NCBI GenBank assembly: GCA_036571765.1
Contig: BROE01000007.1
Span: 9,355,293 to 9,419,292 of the forward strand
Direction of reading: 5' to 3'
Length of the DNA stretch: 64,000 nt
Source: Plecoglossus altivelis
Lineage: Eukaryota > Chordata > Actinopteri > Osmeriformes > Plecoglossidae
Positions within the stretch are counted from its first letter, which is position 1. The number at the start of each line of letters is the position of its first letter. The translations under genes were made by a program, and so were the position numbers. Positions 41,731-56,700 of the stretch are shown piece by piece. Under the pieces are notes generated by a model. It had not been told where the DNA came from, made no database searches, and saw only the letters and a list, made by a program, of their open reading frames with translations.

Positions 41731-44674
41731 GTATTATCATCTAGTCTGCTTGTGTTTTTATAGGCTTTTATTTCTTGCTTAAGAACAAAGTTACGGATGT
41801 ATTTCTGCCACGGCTTATGGGAAATTAATGTTATGTCAGGAAACTTTTGCTCATAACTTCATAAATACGTTTTCTGTATTTCTCTTACAATATATATAGA
41901 CTATATATACAGTATGTCATTAGTCTATCATTAGGTTAGATCAGTGAATTTGATTTAACGAAGACGCATAGCTATATAATATAAACATCGTAATATAGTT
42001 ATCTTGTTACAATTATATTGTATATGATGCAATTTGTAACTATATACTTATTTTATACGCTTTGGCAATGTATGAAAAAAAATTCCCATATTGCTCTTTC
42101 CGCAGTGGGTCGGCTCGCCTTGCGGTTCACACGGACCTTACATTTTCTACAAGGCTTTTAGGTTTCACCTTCATAGCAAACCAAGAATATTGTCCCTTGG
42201 CGACTTTTTCTTCGTGAGATGTAAGCCAGGGGATTCCATTTGTGTAGCAGAACTCCAGCTGCTGTGGGAAGAAAGGACAACCAAACAACTTTTATCCAGT
42301 TCCAAACTTTATTTTCTTCCTGAAGATACCCCCCAGGGGAGAACTGTCAACCACGGAGAGGTAATAACATATTTTCTACTTGCATGCTTCACTGTAACTG
42401 TATGGCGACGTTCTTTCTCCGAATAACATTTAAAACAATTTAACATCGAAGTGTCGTTAAGATATGACCTGTAGCCTACAGCAAGCGTATGCGTGACAAT
42501 AAGTCTATTCCGCTTTCTGTTTGATGTGGCACAAAGACTGATAACTCGCAACACATTTCCTATAATGCACATCGACATGCATTAAATGTGGACAAGCTGT
42601 GTTCTCTAAACACAACCCCCCGTCTTAACGCTTGAATTGTCATTTTTGCCTGCAATGTCAATGCTTGTTTAGATAACAGATGTGCGTTATCTTTCTGAAA
42701 CCGTTTTGTTTAAGATAGCATAAAGTTCAGTGCTTTTCACGATTTATGTCCGTTTGGTGAAAATAGTGCGGAAATTACGCACCGTACTATAAATCAGACG
42801 CCTTTTATTTTGTCAGTGTTGTGTATGGCTGGGATGATTAATGGGCTGTGATACAATGACAAATTAGAAATCCTTATTGTCATGGGCGTTTTGAAAAGCT
42901 AAATTAACACGTTAGAGCGTGAGCGATCGAGCAACAAGATCAAGAATGTGATCTGTCAGGTTTAATCGTGATCTTAAAATCTTGAGCAACGCGATTAAAA
43001 AGACATGAATGCGTTCCGTTTTCTCAGTAAAAAGCATTGTATTGTAAGCGGACATTTTCCCCATACGCGCTCAAACGCTCTCGGTCAGTGGGAATTGATT
43101 AATAATGGCAAGCTGATAAAGCAGGCAGCTGCGATGCCTTAAAGGGAACGAGTGACATTTATGAAGGTTATTATGTCAAAGTGCTGCGGCTTCATGGCGT
43201 ACCATCGTTAGACTTAGCTATCAATGCAAATTGTTGAAAAGGGAAATATGTATATTGCTCATGAAAATGTAACCCTTCACCTGCCAAGTAGGACTGTTTG
43301 TTTATGGTTTAATAGCGCAACTGCTGCATTCATGCAACGCAGAGGGAAATATGGCTAGTTTACAGAAACAGCTGCTCTCGATATACTATTAGAGTTATAT
43401 TAATATTTGTTTCATGTTGTTATGTTGGAACAATGAGCAAAGTCAGATTACAAAGAATACAACGTTTACTTGGTTGAACTTTTATTGTACTTTCCCCTCT
43501 AAGGAGCGGAGTATCACATTTCCATCTCATAATAAGCAACAGGTTTTTATGTGTTCCCTTGAAGAAAATGTCAAGGTTACTCCGCGCAGTGATTGTGAAT
43601 ATTAAAAAGGAATACAGCTGCTTGGTTGGATCGACCTTGGGATTTTCGCTGTTTACACAAAGTAACGAGGTGGAATGGTTGAAAAACATTAGACTTAACC
43701 TTCGTGTTGACACAGTTGATCAGACCCTGTCCTCTTCCTAAACTTGTCATCTGCTTGCCTCAGCCCCCTCTGCCCCTCCCCCTCCCAGGAGCGATGGGAG
43801 TTATTTGCGTTTCAAATTTATTGAGCAGCCCCATATGATTAGTGTTCCAAACGCGGCCAGGGGAATAGCAGGATAAGATTTCTTGCTCAAGGACAATGTC
43901 TCAGCAAGACGTATTTTTAGCATAATTCAGACATGGTGTGTAAAGGTCTTTAATGTGCTGTGAGTTCATGGTGTCTTTTTATTGATCACCCTCCCTTCTG
44001 TAACACGAGGATCTGTTGACTTGCACTGCGTGTACGTCAGCTATTAGTCCTTGAATGTTTTAAACGCTGTTGGAAAATGTGAGCCATATGGTGAATCCGA
44101 ATAACAATGTGATTGAGTGTCAACCTGAGCCACCTGCGGTAATATGAACCGAGCCAATGTCACTGGCGCTGCAGAAGATGATGCACTCAGCAAATTGTCC
44201 AATTGAATTACATTTGCATTTGTACAGAATCACCCAAAAGCCCGTAGATAAAAGATGAAGGATGATTAGGTTTTGGGGAGGCTTGAGTGAAGTATTCACC
44301 ATGTGGAGTTAGTGGGGCTGTCTTCATTGTAATGTGTGTTATGTATCTGTCACCAAGGGGGTTTTATTCACTCTGTCCATTCCCGCGAGATACTTAGGAT
44401 GATTGAAGTTTTTTTTATTCCGCAGTAGCCCATCTGGAAAGCTGTTTACAGTAAAGACCTTGAGATAAAAACATGATCTCCAAGAGGTTTGTCCCAAGAG
44501 GGGCTCTGTGGGCCACAACAGACAGTAATAGTCAGTGACAATAAATAGCTGTGGTTGGAATAGGGCATGCCCTGATTCCAGTTGCCTTTGTGTTTCTATA
44601 CCCAGGTGATGTAATTCCCCCTGTGGCCTGACTTAGTCATTTATTAGCTGAGTTGCAAAGGCAAGGGGTGCTAG

Positions 44675-44721
<47 letters not shown>

Positions 44722-47700
44722 GTAGAATCTAACACTTCTGGTCTGGCTGAGCCTGGTGAGAGCAATGTTACACTCCCCACTCAGACATGTGCTGTTTTTA
44801 CTTTGTTCAGCTTGACTTGATGATCTGGCCTCTGTGCTCTTCCAAGAGTGTATCCCTGGCAGGGGATTTCATGAGGGATTGAGCGTCACGTATACTCTCC
44901 CTCTGAAGTCAAACACTTCATATTCATTGGAGTTGCTGCCTGTTGTCAGGGGCTGCACATCAGATGCCATATTTGTCCTTTTGTCCATTTGCTACATGTT
45001 TTTAAGTAATTTGTCAGATTTAAGACGGAAAGTATTTTACTGGGTGATGTTATCAGTGGAAACTCAAGTGTCTTGGCTATTAAACTGAGCCACTTACATC
45101 CTTGGGTTTTTCGTGTTAATTGGAGCCATTTGTTGGACAGCTTTGTAGCTCTGAGCATCAGGCTCTCCGTGCATGACTGCACACAAGGCTAAGGCTGTTA
45201 CAGCAATCCCTCTGAATAAAGCTGATGTGTCATAACAGCTCAACTAAAACACCTTTGTCTTTTATAAATAGAGGCCTGATGACATTCTACAAACCACATT
45301 ACACTCCACTTTAGTCATTTGCATACTGTGGGTATCTATGAGCAAGACATTTAGCAACAGCAATAATCAGCCCAGATTGATCTGAGCTGGTATAGATACA
45401 AATTAAGAAAACTTTAGTTCTGTGGTTTGAGGAGAACGTACATGGTGATAGCAGTTCTGTAGCTAATTATTTTCCCTTCAGTTGTTGTTCAATTGTTGTG
45501 TGGATTACTCAACAGTCAGGCTTGTGATTTTGGGAGGGGAGCATTGGAGCCTGGTGGCTCACATCCAGACATACTCTGCTGCCTGGCAAGCGTCCATGCT
45601 TGTGTTTGAATGCCTGTGGCACATATTTACAGTTCATATTAGATCATCAGCTTTATATCTTTTTTAGTTTCAGAGGTTATATACCATGGTGTGACATTTT
45701 CATGTCATGCCAGAGCACGTTAATGAATTTAGCGAGAAAGTGCAATCTAGAATAAGCCTCTACATGTTTATCTTGGTCATGGTGGTAGGACAGAATGAAA
45801 CAGCAGATAATAAAGGACAGGGCAGGCATGCCAATAGTTATGAAAAGCTCTTTAAATAATGGCAAGTTTATATGTCTATGACAACATAATACACAACATG
45901 ATACTTAATTACAGCATGTTAAGTGTTCAAACATCTTATGAAAGTCAACTTTGCTTTTTGTCATGGATAGAAACACATAATAACTTAATCCTCTTGTGTT
46001 TGGCTTTTTCCGTGTGCCAATATAACGGGCTTAGCTCAATGGCAGCGCAACTCTCTGACACCACCAAGTAATTAACTCTCCTCCTAGCTCTTAGCAAGAT
46101 CAATTATTGCCAGAATGAGGATGGATAATGTAAACTTTTCTTTTTTAGACAGAACGAAACAAAAAAAAAACAACAACTCATACTTGCTATGGGCACATTT
46201 TTCATGTTAGCAGGTCAATAATTCAATATGCGTGCAAGCAGGTGTACAAATCTGCTGTGACCTGAGGAATTCTTGAGCTGACCCTAGGAGTTAGCGGAGT
46301 GAAACATTCTCAGCGTGACGCGGTTTGAAGGGCTCTCTGTATTATGGTGCTCGCCGCACAGTCCCCGTGCCCCCCCCCCCCCAGATCCCCACCACCCCTC
46401 CCTGTCCTCTGTCGCCCCCCCCTCCTCCCCCCAACCCTTCCTTATAGTATAATTACAAGATACGATTGTTTGAACTATAGCAAGTTCACAACCTTGATTT
46501 AGAGGGAGTAGTAAGAATTGGTGTGTGGTGTTTTTAATTTTCCATTAACCACTAAACGAAACAGCAGTCAGAGAACTGTTTTCCACTCTGAGGAACATTT
46601 ATCTCAGGAAGAAAAACAATCTTATGTTGAGTCTTTCAGCACTCTGAGTAAAGCATGTGATCTCAGTTTAAAGGGTGCCGTGTCACTGTTAGAAAGGACC
46701 TGTTTCATTTTCCAGGTGCAGGAGAACTCACACCATGACAACACTGAGGTTTCTCTTTCGATACACAACCGACATTTTAAAATCTGATGACGTTACATCA
46801 AAAGCTTTTTTTTTTTTTGCATCTGAAGGGTTTTGGGGGATATACAGTATTTTATGCCTAAATTAATCTCCATATCTCATTGATTTGAAAATGAATGACC
46901 ATAGCCCTGCTCTGATAATTAGTGTGCACACTGGTGATTTAACCAGGGATATAATGATGGACAGCTTGCAGGGTCCCAAAGGGATTTGGTCTTTGGTCAA
47001 AAATACCATATGGTGATGCTGTGAATTCTGTAGGATATTGCAAAATGTTTCACTGCAACAAACCAGATGGAGTTTATTGCATACCGATACCATACTGTAG
47101 AAAGACTGTACAATAATGTTTGATATGTATGATGTCTATCCTCCAGTGAATGTTGGGAGAGAGAGTTGAAATAAGAGCCATTTTTCATTCTTTGCACATC
47201 AAAGGAAGTTCATTATAAAAGGTATGATCAGCAAAAGTTCTCAGCCTACAGAGGCAAAGGCATAGCCTAGTCTGCTGGAGCAGGGAAAATAGAATGTGTA
47301 TTCCACTCCGTATGGAGTTGCAATTTTCTGTGATCTATGTTTGCTTTTATTGGGTCACGCTGGGGAAAATGTGGAGGAAAATGCAAAGAAAGCAGTTAAT
47401 GCATCCATTGGGTGTAGCTACAGCATAATGAAGGAGAGGGGTGCAAGGAAGGGAGAGAGAGAGAGATAAAAAATGGAGAAAGAAATGGACCAAATAAATG
47501 GAAAGAAAAAGGGACAAAGCAAAAAAAAAAAAGCAAATGAGAAGAGAAGTAAAGGGAGGGAGTTGCAGTCAGTCAAAACCCTTGATAAAGGCTTCCGTGA
47601 AATACAGACACATCTGCTCTCCAGATTCCAGCCTCGACCCCAGACCTCTCTGTTATCCTCCGCCAGGTTACAAGCACCGCTTTATTGCCTTTTTTAATGA

Positions 47701-50700
47701 ATGATGTGTTTATTTGGCAGTTGCACTTATCTGGGGCAGCAGCGCTGTTAGTGGTGCATCCATTCAGGGAGAGGGGATGCATAATGTAGCACGATCACTC
47801 AATATTGAGATTGTGCCATTAAAAATGAAGGAATATTTGGTAATTCGGTCAGGTCTTACAAGCTGCAGACTCAGAAGAAACAAGCGCATCTTTAGAGAGC
47901 GGCTGTATTGATTTTAGCGCCATGATTTATGTGAGATGATTTGCATTAACATCGAGGACCTAATAACGTTTCTGTGGTATTGTTTAGAGCTATGGAACAA
48001 GCTCTGGTCTTGGGGCTAAGTTATGACAGATATTGTGTTTAATATAAAATTCAGTCCTACTTGAAATGGATTAGAACTTAGAGTAATATAACGCAGAACG
48101 TAAACAGAAAGACTTAATGAATCTCCCCTCAAACCCTTAATAAAGCACTTGTGCTTAGGAGCTTTGGACCCGTGTCCTTTAGATGGGGTGCCTTAGATGT
48201 ATATGCCAAATAATCCACTCAGACTCCACCAAGTGGAGACCATGTCCTCATGGTCTCTTTGTAAACTCTGCATCTAAAACTGAATCCGTCTTTGCTTTTT
48301 AGGATGAGGTCATTGCTGTGTCTGAGAAGGTAATTGTGCGGTTGGAGGACCTGGTGAAATGGACGGAGTGGGACTCGTCAGGATGGACCAAGGGACTGAA
48401 GGCTGTGCCCCTCAAGCCCAGTACAGTACTCCGGGAGCAGGGCAGGAATGCTCAGAGAGAGCCCCATCTGCTTCGCTACCGAGAGTCGACGCTCAACAGT
48501 GGCCTCAACTTCAAAGATGTTGTAAAGGAGAAGGCTGAACTTGGTAAATATTCGGGCTGTTTGGTTTTCACTGTCTTTACTTGCTTTATTTCACATACAG
48601 GTCACATACACACACTGGTTAAAGTGTCTACTGCTCCGTTTCACTCCGTTCTTTTTATCTGTGCTGCTCCTCATCATGCAGTCAGAAGATGAAGTAGACA
48701 CTGTATACACTGAGAGCGCAGTCCCTTTTAGCCTGCCTTGAGAAACAAGTTTTCTTAACATCTGCAATCAATCACATTGATTATTTGATCTCACACAAAT
48801 GTTTGCCCTCCATTTTCTCTGTTCGTTCGTCCGCTTCTAGGTTGAGGAGCTCAGAGAATGTTTGACTATGAGCTCTGATTAACTAGTGTTTCTCCCCCTG
48901 TGGCTTCACAACACCCATGTTCTGGCTGTTTGTAATCTTCGACCAAATTTAATGTTTATGTGACGGGGAAAGAACATCAGAAAGTGGATCAATAATAAAA
49001 CTAGCCTTTGTCACAGGGCCAGGCGCAAGGTAATATCATAGACTAGAACATAAACTGCAGTATAAACTCGGTGGGAAACCTCCATCAAAAGTAATGTGTT
49101 TTCATTTAAATGTGTGGAAAACTGTCACCTTGGAATAACTGCGGATAATGGAGACGCGCAAGCTCTTAAAGCGACTGTACTGAACATTCCCCTAAACGGC
49201 ACATCTGACATCCTTCTCTTCATTGTTCAGTGTGTCCATGTGGCAGACTTTGTCTAGATGAATGCCATTAACTACATTAGACTACATTGCATTGCTCTTT
49301 AATAAACTGCAGTACAGGAAGGCTTGCAAAAAGTCAGATAGCTAGACAAACAGGGGTGGGCATGACAGACAGCCAGAAAACAAAGTTAGGGTTGTCTTTG
49401 GCTTTACAGGGATGTAGTGTGCAGTTTATACCGACACGACATGCATTTATACATGTGTAACATGCCTCAGTTATCACAGCCGAGTTGGGGAGCTGCAGAG
49501 AGAGGCTTTATGACCTTGTAAACATGTCATTTTTGGCTGCATTCCTGTGAAGAAGCAAATACCTGCTCAGAAGCAGGGGGTATGGCCTTACATGGTGATG
49601 TTATAGTCAGTAAAACGATCTCCTTTCAAATCAAGCCGATTCTTTACTTGGGGTCAGGCCACAAAATGGTGCTTACTTATAGTTTTCTTTCCGGTCAGTG
49701 CTGAAGTTTGACCTGCCAGCCGCCATCTGTCTTATACCCTGAGAATTTCTTCCACTGTATGTTGAAACATGACTACATGAGAAAGTAGGATTTTCATGCG
49801 CTGGTGAGGCAAGCCTAAAGGCCATGCCAGGCCTTTATTGCTTGTATATTAAATTCCTTTTGTGGTGTCTCTAATTATGCCACGATGGATCTCCTGACTC
49901 CCACAGTTCTGGGAATTTGCATAAGGCTTTGTCTCAGTCTCACATAGGCGAATGTTAAATTGCCCTTGAATGCTTCAATGGGCTGATGTATTAGATTCCT
50001 ATGTAGAGATTAGATAGGCGGATCAATAATGGATGCTTTGTCACTGAAAGCTTACATGAGGCTACAGCCAGCAATGGGAATCAATAAGCCAGCAGCCTTT
50101 TGGCGGAAAAACGGGAGTCTGATTTATGTGTAGCGGCTTAACCTTGTAACCATATTATTTTTGTGTATTGTGTGTCAGTAGGTATTTTTTTGTAATGTTA
50201 ATAGCTTGCTTTTTAATGACTGTATTAGCTTGTTTGTGCACTGAAGATGGGTATGGCAGTTACTCAGAGTGCCTCCAGATACCCTGGTAAGCAGAATCTC
50301 CTGGCAAAACACCAGAGGCCATCCTCTCTTTTTCTGCTGTTCTTCTCTCTGTGTGTGTCTCTCTGTCTCTCTCTCTCTCCCTCTCTCTCCTTCTCGACCC
50401 CTCTCTCTTTCTGTCTTGTTTAAATGGTCTGTCTTTGTTGTCCAGAGAAAGAGAGGGAGCATTCATTAAGCCAAAGTCTTTGAGTGTCCTAGAGAAGACC
50501 TTTAAAACACAGCATTACGGAAATGGGCCATTAATTGACACAGGCACATAAATTAAGAGCTGTCAACTTTGCTCTGTGGTTCAAGCTGGCTTGAACGTCT
50601 GAAAAAGAGTATAAGTATGCCTGGAAACTCAAATAACTGCCATTTGTTTTCAGTTTCAATACATTTAATATTTAATATAAATGGTGATTTGTAGGTCTCT

Positions 50701-53700
50701 GAACTGAATCAAGGGGTAAAGTAATGGCTCTTCTCCACCTGCTGTGAGTCTGACTCAACCAATCATCATGTTCTCTCCCCAAATAAAAATGGCGCTGTCT
50801 GAATTTGATATGGAAATTGCTTTGATTTGCGCGCACAAGATCAGAACCTTAATGCTGCTGCAGAGAGGAAGACTCTGGTAATTTAAACAGCCGAAAGAAA
50901 CAGCAGTTGTTCACCTTGGGAAAACGACTGTGTGTGTTTTCTAATAAAGGAAAGGAAAGAATTCTCAGCACACCAATCAGACACATGGATTACTGCCAGG
51001 ATTTATTCAACTACCAAGAGACAAAGTGCAATGTTTACTTGTTAGGAAAGACTGTCATAAGAATGAAAATATAGTCTGTCAATTAGGATTATCTGAATAG
51101 TTGATTGGCTCTGGCATTGTTTATGCTCTTTATCAGGTTTTGTAAAACCATTTTCCTACGACAAGAGAAACTGACAATAGATCTCTGCTAATCTTCTTGT
51201 AGTCTCTCATCTTCTGTCAGGTGGCCCCTGGAACATAATTAGGTTTTAAGAGCCCTACCTAGCCCAGCAGTTTGAGCAGTGAAGAGAGGAGGGGGTAGGA
51301 GGGAGGGAGGGAGGAGTGGATGGAGGGATGGAGGGAGGAAGGTTGCAGGGAGAGGGGGTTGTATTTTAAGCCGTATCTCAGGGGAGTAGGACAGGAGGAC
51401 AGCTCAGAGGATTCTGGGGTATTAGCAGCGGGTCACTAAACAGAGGGATCGCTGGTCGAGATATTAGCATACCTCCATGGATACTAGCTGCTCACCTCTG
51501 GACTGCTGTTGTAACTAATGTGCATACAAAAATGGTAATGTGTACAACCATTTGTGGTTGTCACCTGAATATCTACAAATAAAAAGATGTGTTGAAGGTG
51601 GTTTCGAACTAGCAGGTACGACTATTGCTAATAGATAGTTAAGGTATGTCTCACTGGGGGGGTCTCTGGTGAGAGGCTAACAGAGCTGGGATGACCTGAT
51701 GTCATCTTCAGGTCCCAGGGCCTTCCTCTTAGGCTCTGCATAGACACTTGTGTCCTTTTGGCTGCAAGAGTATATATATATATATATTTTTTTCTTCTTC
51801 ATGGAATAAACTGGCTTCAGCAAATTCGGGGTTTCAGCCAAATGAATCACATGTTCAAGCTGATTCAATCCAATAAATGTAATTCCTGAATGGCATTTGT
51901 GCTAAGTGATTGCTAGGTTGTTCCCTCATCCTCTCCACTGCTAGTCGAGGAGTGCCTTTTGAAAATGATATCATGACAGGTTGGCAATTTGGAAAGCCAT
52001 TACAGTCGAACACAGCAACAACTTGGGGTGGAGCTGGACTTCTGTCTAAATTGTAATGACTTTTCACATCGTCCTTGTTCGATCAATTCAGTGGATGTTT
52101 GACTTTTGTCACCAAAGGTGTTTTCCCTCTCATTATTGCGCCAGGTGTTGGAAACAGAACTGTACGTGGCTCATCACCTATGTTGCCAGTACGTGTTTAA
52201 AGCCAGGTCAACCCTAATGCCTGGAAGGCTCTGAATGACGGCTCCACTGACATGACTCTTTGCACTGTTCATCAGTTCCTGGCCACTTAACGATCTGAAG
52301 GATGAGTTGAAACATGAACCATCTTGAACGTGTTGATTTGGCAGTGATTGTAGGATAATATTGTATGGATTTTCTTTAACAAAAGCTTTTTATGGTCCTG
52401 TAGCCAGGCTGTAAAAACCACACCCATTACAGTGTATAGAATGAGCCTGCGTACATGGGTGTTTGTGCATGCATGTGCATGTGAGGATCCTTGCGTATAG
52501 TTTTAGCTATGCAGAGCTGTTTTGCTCAAAAGCTCTCTGCATGTTACAGCTACTCCTCCGGATGAGCTTGTTAGAAGCTTACTGAATGCTCGCTTAAACA
52601 ATGTGTGAGAAAAAGCTCAATCCTGTCCTTAAGATACCAGGAAAACTCTCCTTTATGCTTCTTTAACTGTGCACCTGGAGGGAGAAGATGATATAAGCAC
52701 TGCTGGCTTGTTTCCCACTGTGTGGGTGATGCACAAGGGACTGTACAATTACAGGATTGCAATCTACTGTACAATCAGAACCTGTGTGAAGCAGAGCCCT
52801 ATAGCATCACACAACAGACATATACACTGTATATTCCAAATTAGATGGAAATGTTTCACACCAAGTTCAAAAGAGTGAAGTGACGTGAAGTGAGTGAAGA
52901 CATTTTCACTATTATGCCTCATCGTTCATCTGACAAATAGGGTTTTGTTTGCAAGGTGTATGCTTATTTAAAATGAGTTCGAAGTTACGATTTTACCCAA
53001 ACAATGCAGATGGATTGATTTCAAGCTCCCTTCATACATTGATTTGGTTGAAAACATAAACTAACACACATTACTATAGATGGATATACTGCATATACTT
53101 AGATGCAGTTCATGATGGACAGATAAACAGATAGATAGATGGCAAGTTAGAGGATTTATACTAAGAAGGATTTACAGTGCCATTCCCCTTCTCTCACATC
53201 TTGAATATTGCATGCCAGATTATTTTGCTGACTGCCGCAGCAGTAAGTGAGGGAGTGAGTGAGTGAGCAGTTTACAACCAACAGTAATTTATTCTGCTAC
53301 ATTCAAATCTCGTTGCCAGTTTGTGCTGTTGGAGAGGAAATTGTGCCCCATATTTGAGGAACCAGTTACAAAGACTGATATGTGAAATAGCTTTTCAACT
53401 ATATACTGTATTTCTATGCAAGCTACATCATTATTTATTTACTCGCACTGGGCTCTCTTGGTCTCACTTATACACTCGCTTGCTCAAACTTACATCTCAC
53501 TTAATATAGTTGCAGGCAAGGCAGGCCTAGTTCTTTAGCCTATATAGAGAAATCCATGGCTGCTCCCACTCAGTCAAGAGAAAACAAGCAGCTGAATGAT
53601 ATTCATCTGTCCCCCTCCCCTTCAGAAGAAAAAATAATTTAATGGCCCAAACATTCCCCAGTAATTAAATGAGTGTTTTATTTAGGCTAAACTTTTCTTC

Positions 53701-56700
53701 TCCAGCTTTTGTCAGCAGTCTTAGAGTTGGTATTTACTGGTCTAGTGTTCTATTACAACTCATCTCATTCTCTGTCTCTCTTGCTCTTTCACTCTGTTTC
53801 ATAGTCATGTGATGTTTTGATTATTGGCAGGGCTGTTTGAGACGTTAACAAGGCTTATTGTCTATTACAACACTCTGATCCGACCATAACTTTAGTTACT
53901 CCCCTCATGACTAAACTATGGACTGCAGCCAGCCAGTAAAACAAATCTGTGATGTGTATTGTATTGTGATCTGGAGTGGAAAATAAAGGGAGCGAAAAAA
54001 AGAGGCAGTTGGTTTGCTAATAATGATGGAACAGTTTTCATGAGCATGAAGAGAAGGGTGGGGCTAAAGAAAGAAAGAAATAAAGAAAGACAGAAGGAAA
54101 GAAAGAAAGATAAAAAGGAAAGAAAAAAAAGATGAAGAAAATGAACAAAAGAAAGAACGAAAGAGAAAGAGAAAAATATAATAAGAAAAAAAAGCATGAG
54201 GCATGGCATAATTAGTGATTGGTTTCAAGTCCAAACATATTTGTTTTTGTAGCTTTATTGGGTTTCCGTACTCCCTGGTTCCCTGTGCTGGCCCCTGCAC
54301 AGCATGCTCTCTGGGATAATAGTAGTGCTGCTGCTAGACACTCCAACAATACACATGCCTCCAGAACCTGACCTTTGGAGGAAATGAATAGTTTTATTGT
54401 CTGTCCATTACCAAGACTGAAACAACACTCAGGTTATTAATGTGACTTCTCCTGTAACATAAAAAATCCCCACTAAACAGCCAGAAGCCCTGATATCTAT
54501 AAAACATAGTACTTACTTACTTAGCTACTTACCCACACCAACCAAAAATATCATTAATCTGTTTGGCTTCATCAGATTTGACAAGTTTTTTTTTGACAAA
54601 TGCCTTAAAAAAAGGAAAAAAGAATGTTAATGCAGTTTGCTGTCCCTTTGAGAAGTATGTCACCCCCCCCCTCCCTTACCCAGTAGGCAGTCATTGTGGA
54701 ATTGTTAATTTTAACCTGAGGGCTCTCACTGGGGCTTTCAGAACAGGAACACAATGCTGGCTTTTTCATGGTGAGCCAGTGCCAAGCCCCATCTAGTCTA
54801 GTTGACTAATATGCTATTATCGTCAGCCAATCATGTCACACACAAGCTGGAACTCTGTCGCAACACTATTGAAAGACTTCCTTTTAAAATATGAAACATC
54901 TTGGAACAACTTACACAGTCAAGGTCTTATTATTATTCCCTCCTTTGGCTCTGGGTTTTTATTGGCTCTTACTGTGCCACAGTTTAATCTATTTCATTTA
55001 GTCTTGTAGGTAGAACTTTGTGTGCAGGAGGAATATATTGCGTGCATGAGTCTTTAATTATTCACTAATCAAATTCATCTCAGTTGCTGCCGCCTAATCC
55101 AGACATCCAGAAGAGCAGCAGTGTGTAGTCCACTATTCAGCTGACTACCCAGGAACTGGGACATGTGGTTTGACTTGGTTTGTAGAATCTCATCACTGGT
55201 GATGGCTCCTAAAGGCTTTAGAAGCATGAAGTATACTGCTGTCGGCTGAAATTGGTTGTTTTCATGTTTTTAGTCACAAAGCACAGCTCTACCTAGATCA
55301 ACTGATTATCATGTTGTCATTTCATTTTATGTAGATATACTTCATTTGGTTGTGTAAAGGTTTGACAACCTCTGATTCATACACCTCACCATTGTGCGTA
55401 GGCAACATTGGTTAATGGTAGTACATCAGGCATTGTCACAGTGCCTTGAAAAATATTTGACACAGTGTAGTATTTAGCATATTTTAACACGAGATGCATT
55501 ATGTCTCTATATGTAATGCATATGACTATCACAAAATACCTCAGTAAAATGTCACTCACAGAATGTAAAATGTCAAAAAACAAAAAAAAAAGCCTGTCTA
55601 TTTTTAAATATTACATTGACTGACTACGATGTATGATTCTATGTGTCACTATGGGGCTCATTCAGTTGTTGAGCTGAAAATAGTCATTAGTTTGTAAGTC
55701 GTTTGGTAGAAAGGACTAATTATATACTTGAGTCATGAATAAAGTGATTATTTCTAGTGCATATCTGACTAATCAGTTTGGCACCCATTGGAAGCAGTTG
55801 TCACGATGACATCCAGTACTGAGTGGGTGTGGAGGGTCAGTCTCTTGCCATTACAGATCCACAGGTACAGGACCAGCAGGTACCTGTGCAGATGATCAGT
55901 AGCAGTTCTGACGGCAGAAGTTAAACACCAAATTCAGATCCTTACATAATTATTATTATTTACAAATGAGATTATCTAGTCACTATGGATAATATTATAC
56001 GATACTATCATTATTTTTGATCCCAGGTTCTATTTACCTCCATTCTTTCTAAGCACATCCTGAGAGATTGTATTTCTTTTCAAGGAAGAACATGTTTAAA
56101 CATGTAGGATTCTTCTTCTGTATCCTGCTCCGTGACTAAACTTTTGATCATTCGACACAAAGGGAAATATGTAACTTCAGGATTTCATCTCCTTTCTTGT
56201 GTATGTTTCTAATTTCTCAAAGGGTACATAGGGAAGTGGCATTGTTTCGACACAGCCGGAGTGAGATTCTTTACTCAGCATGTCTGCTGTGGCAGCCCCT
56301 ATAGGAATTATGAATGATTTATCATTAGGACAGTCATGAAAAGCTCTTGTCTTGTAACATAAGAACAGAGAAGGAAAGCATGGAAAGAAATAAGCACAAT
56401 AGTGCATTGATAGCATACCATGTCCTTATCCAAGCTTGCATCTAATCCCTCTATTGTGTCACATTCTAGATGCTGGTTAATTGGTTTCATTGAGTGAGCA
56501 CCATTATTCTCCTTCTGCCTCTTCCTGTTCTTGTGGAAATTGTAATTATTTCACCCACTCGTCTACTATAAAAGAGAGCAACTATTGTTTTGAGTACGCA
56601 TGTTAGAATATGATTTCCATTTTAACCAAACAAGATGAAGTTAATCGCTTTGGCGTTGCATGTGGACGTGATCTATCTTTCTGCTGTTTGTTTGACACCT

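Larger units (their letters stand above)
42361..48302. other. arid5b intron 2
   Basis: No coding exon seen. The stretch about 42640-43160 has balanced, low-repeat sequence with GATTAATGG and paired ACAATGAC / TTGTCAT elements, and looks like a conserved non-coding element. Also contains a (CT)n tract (44.68 kb), a C-rich tract (46.37-46.44 kb) and a tRNA-like A-box fragment (46.03 kb). Confidence 0.5.

Noticed and set aside
51590..51625. Minus-strand AGTTCGAAACC, tRNA T-loop-like
   Set aside because: No acceptor stem, D arm or A box at the right distance; likely chance.
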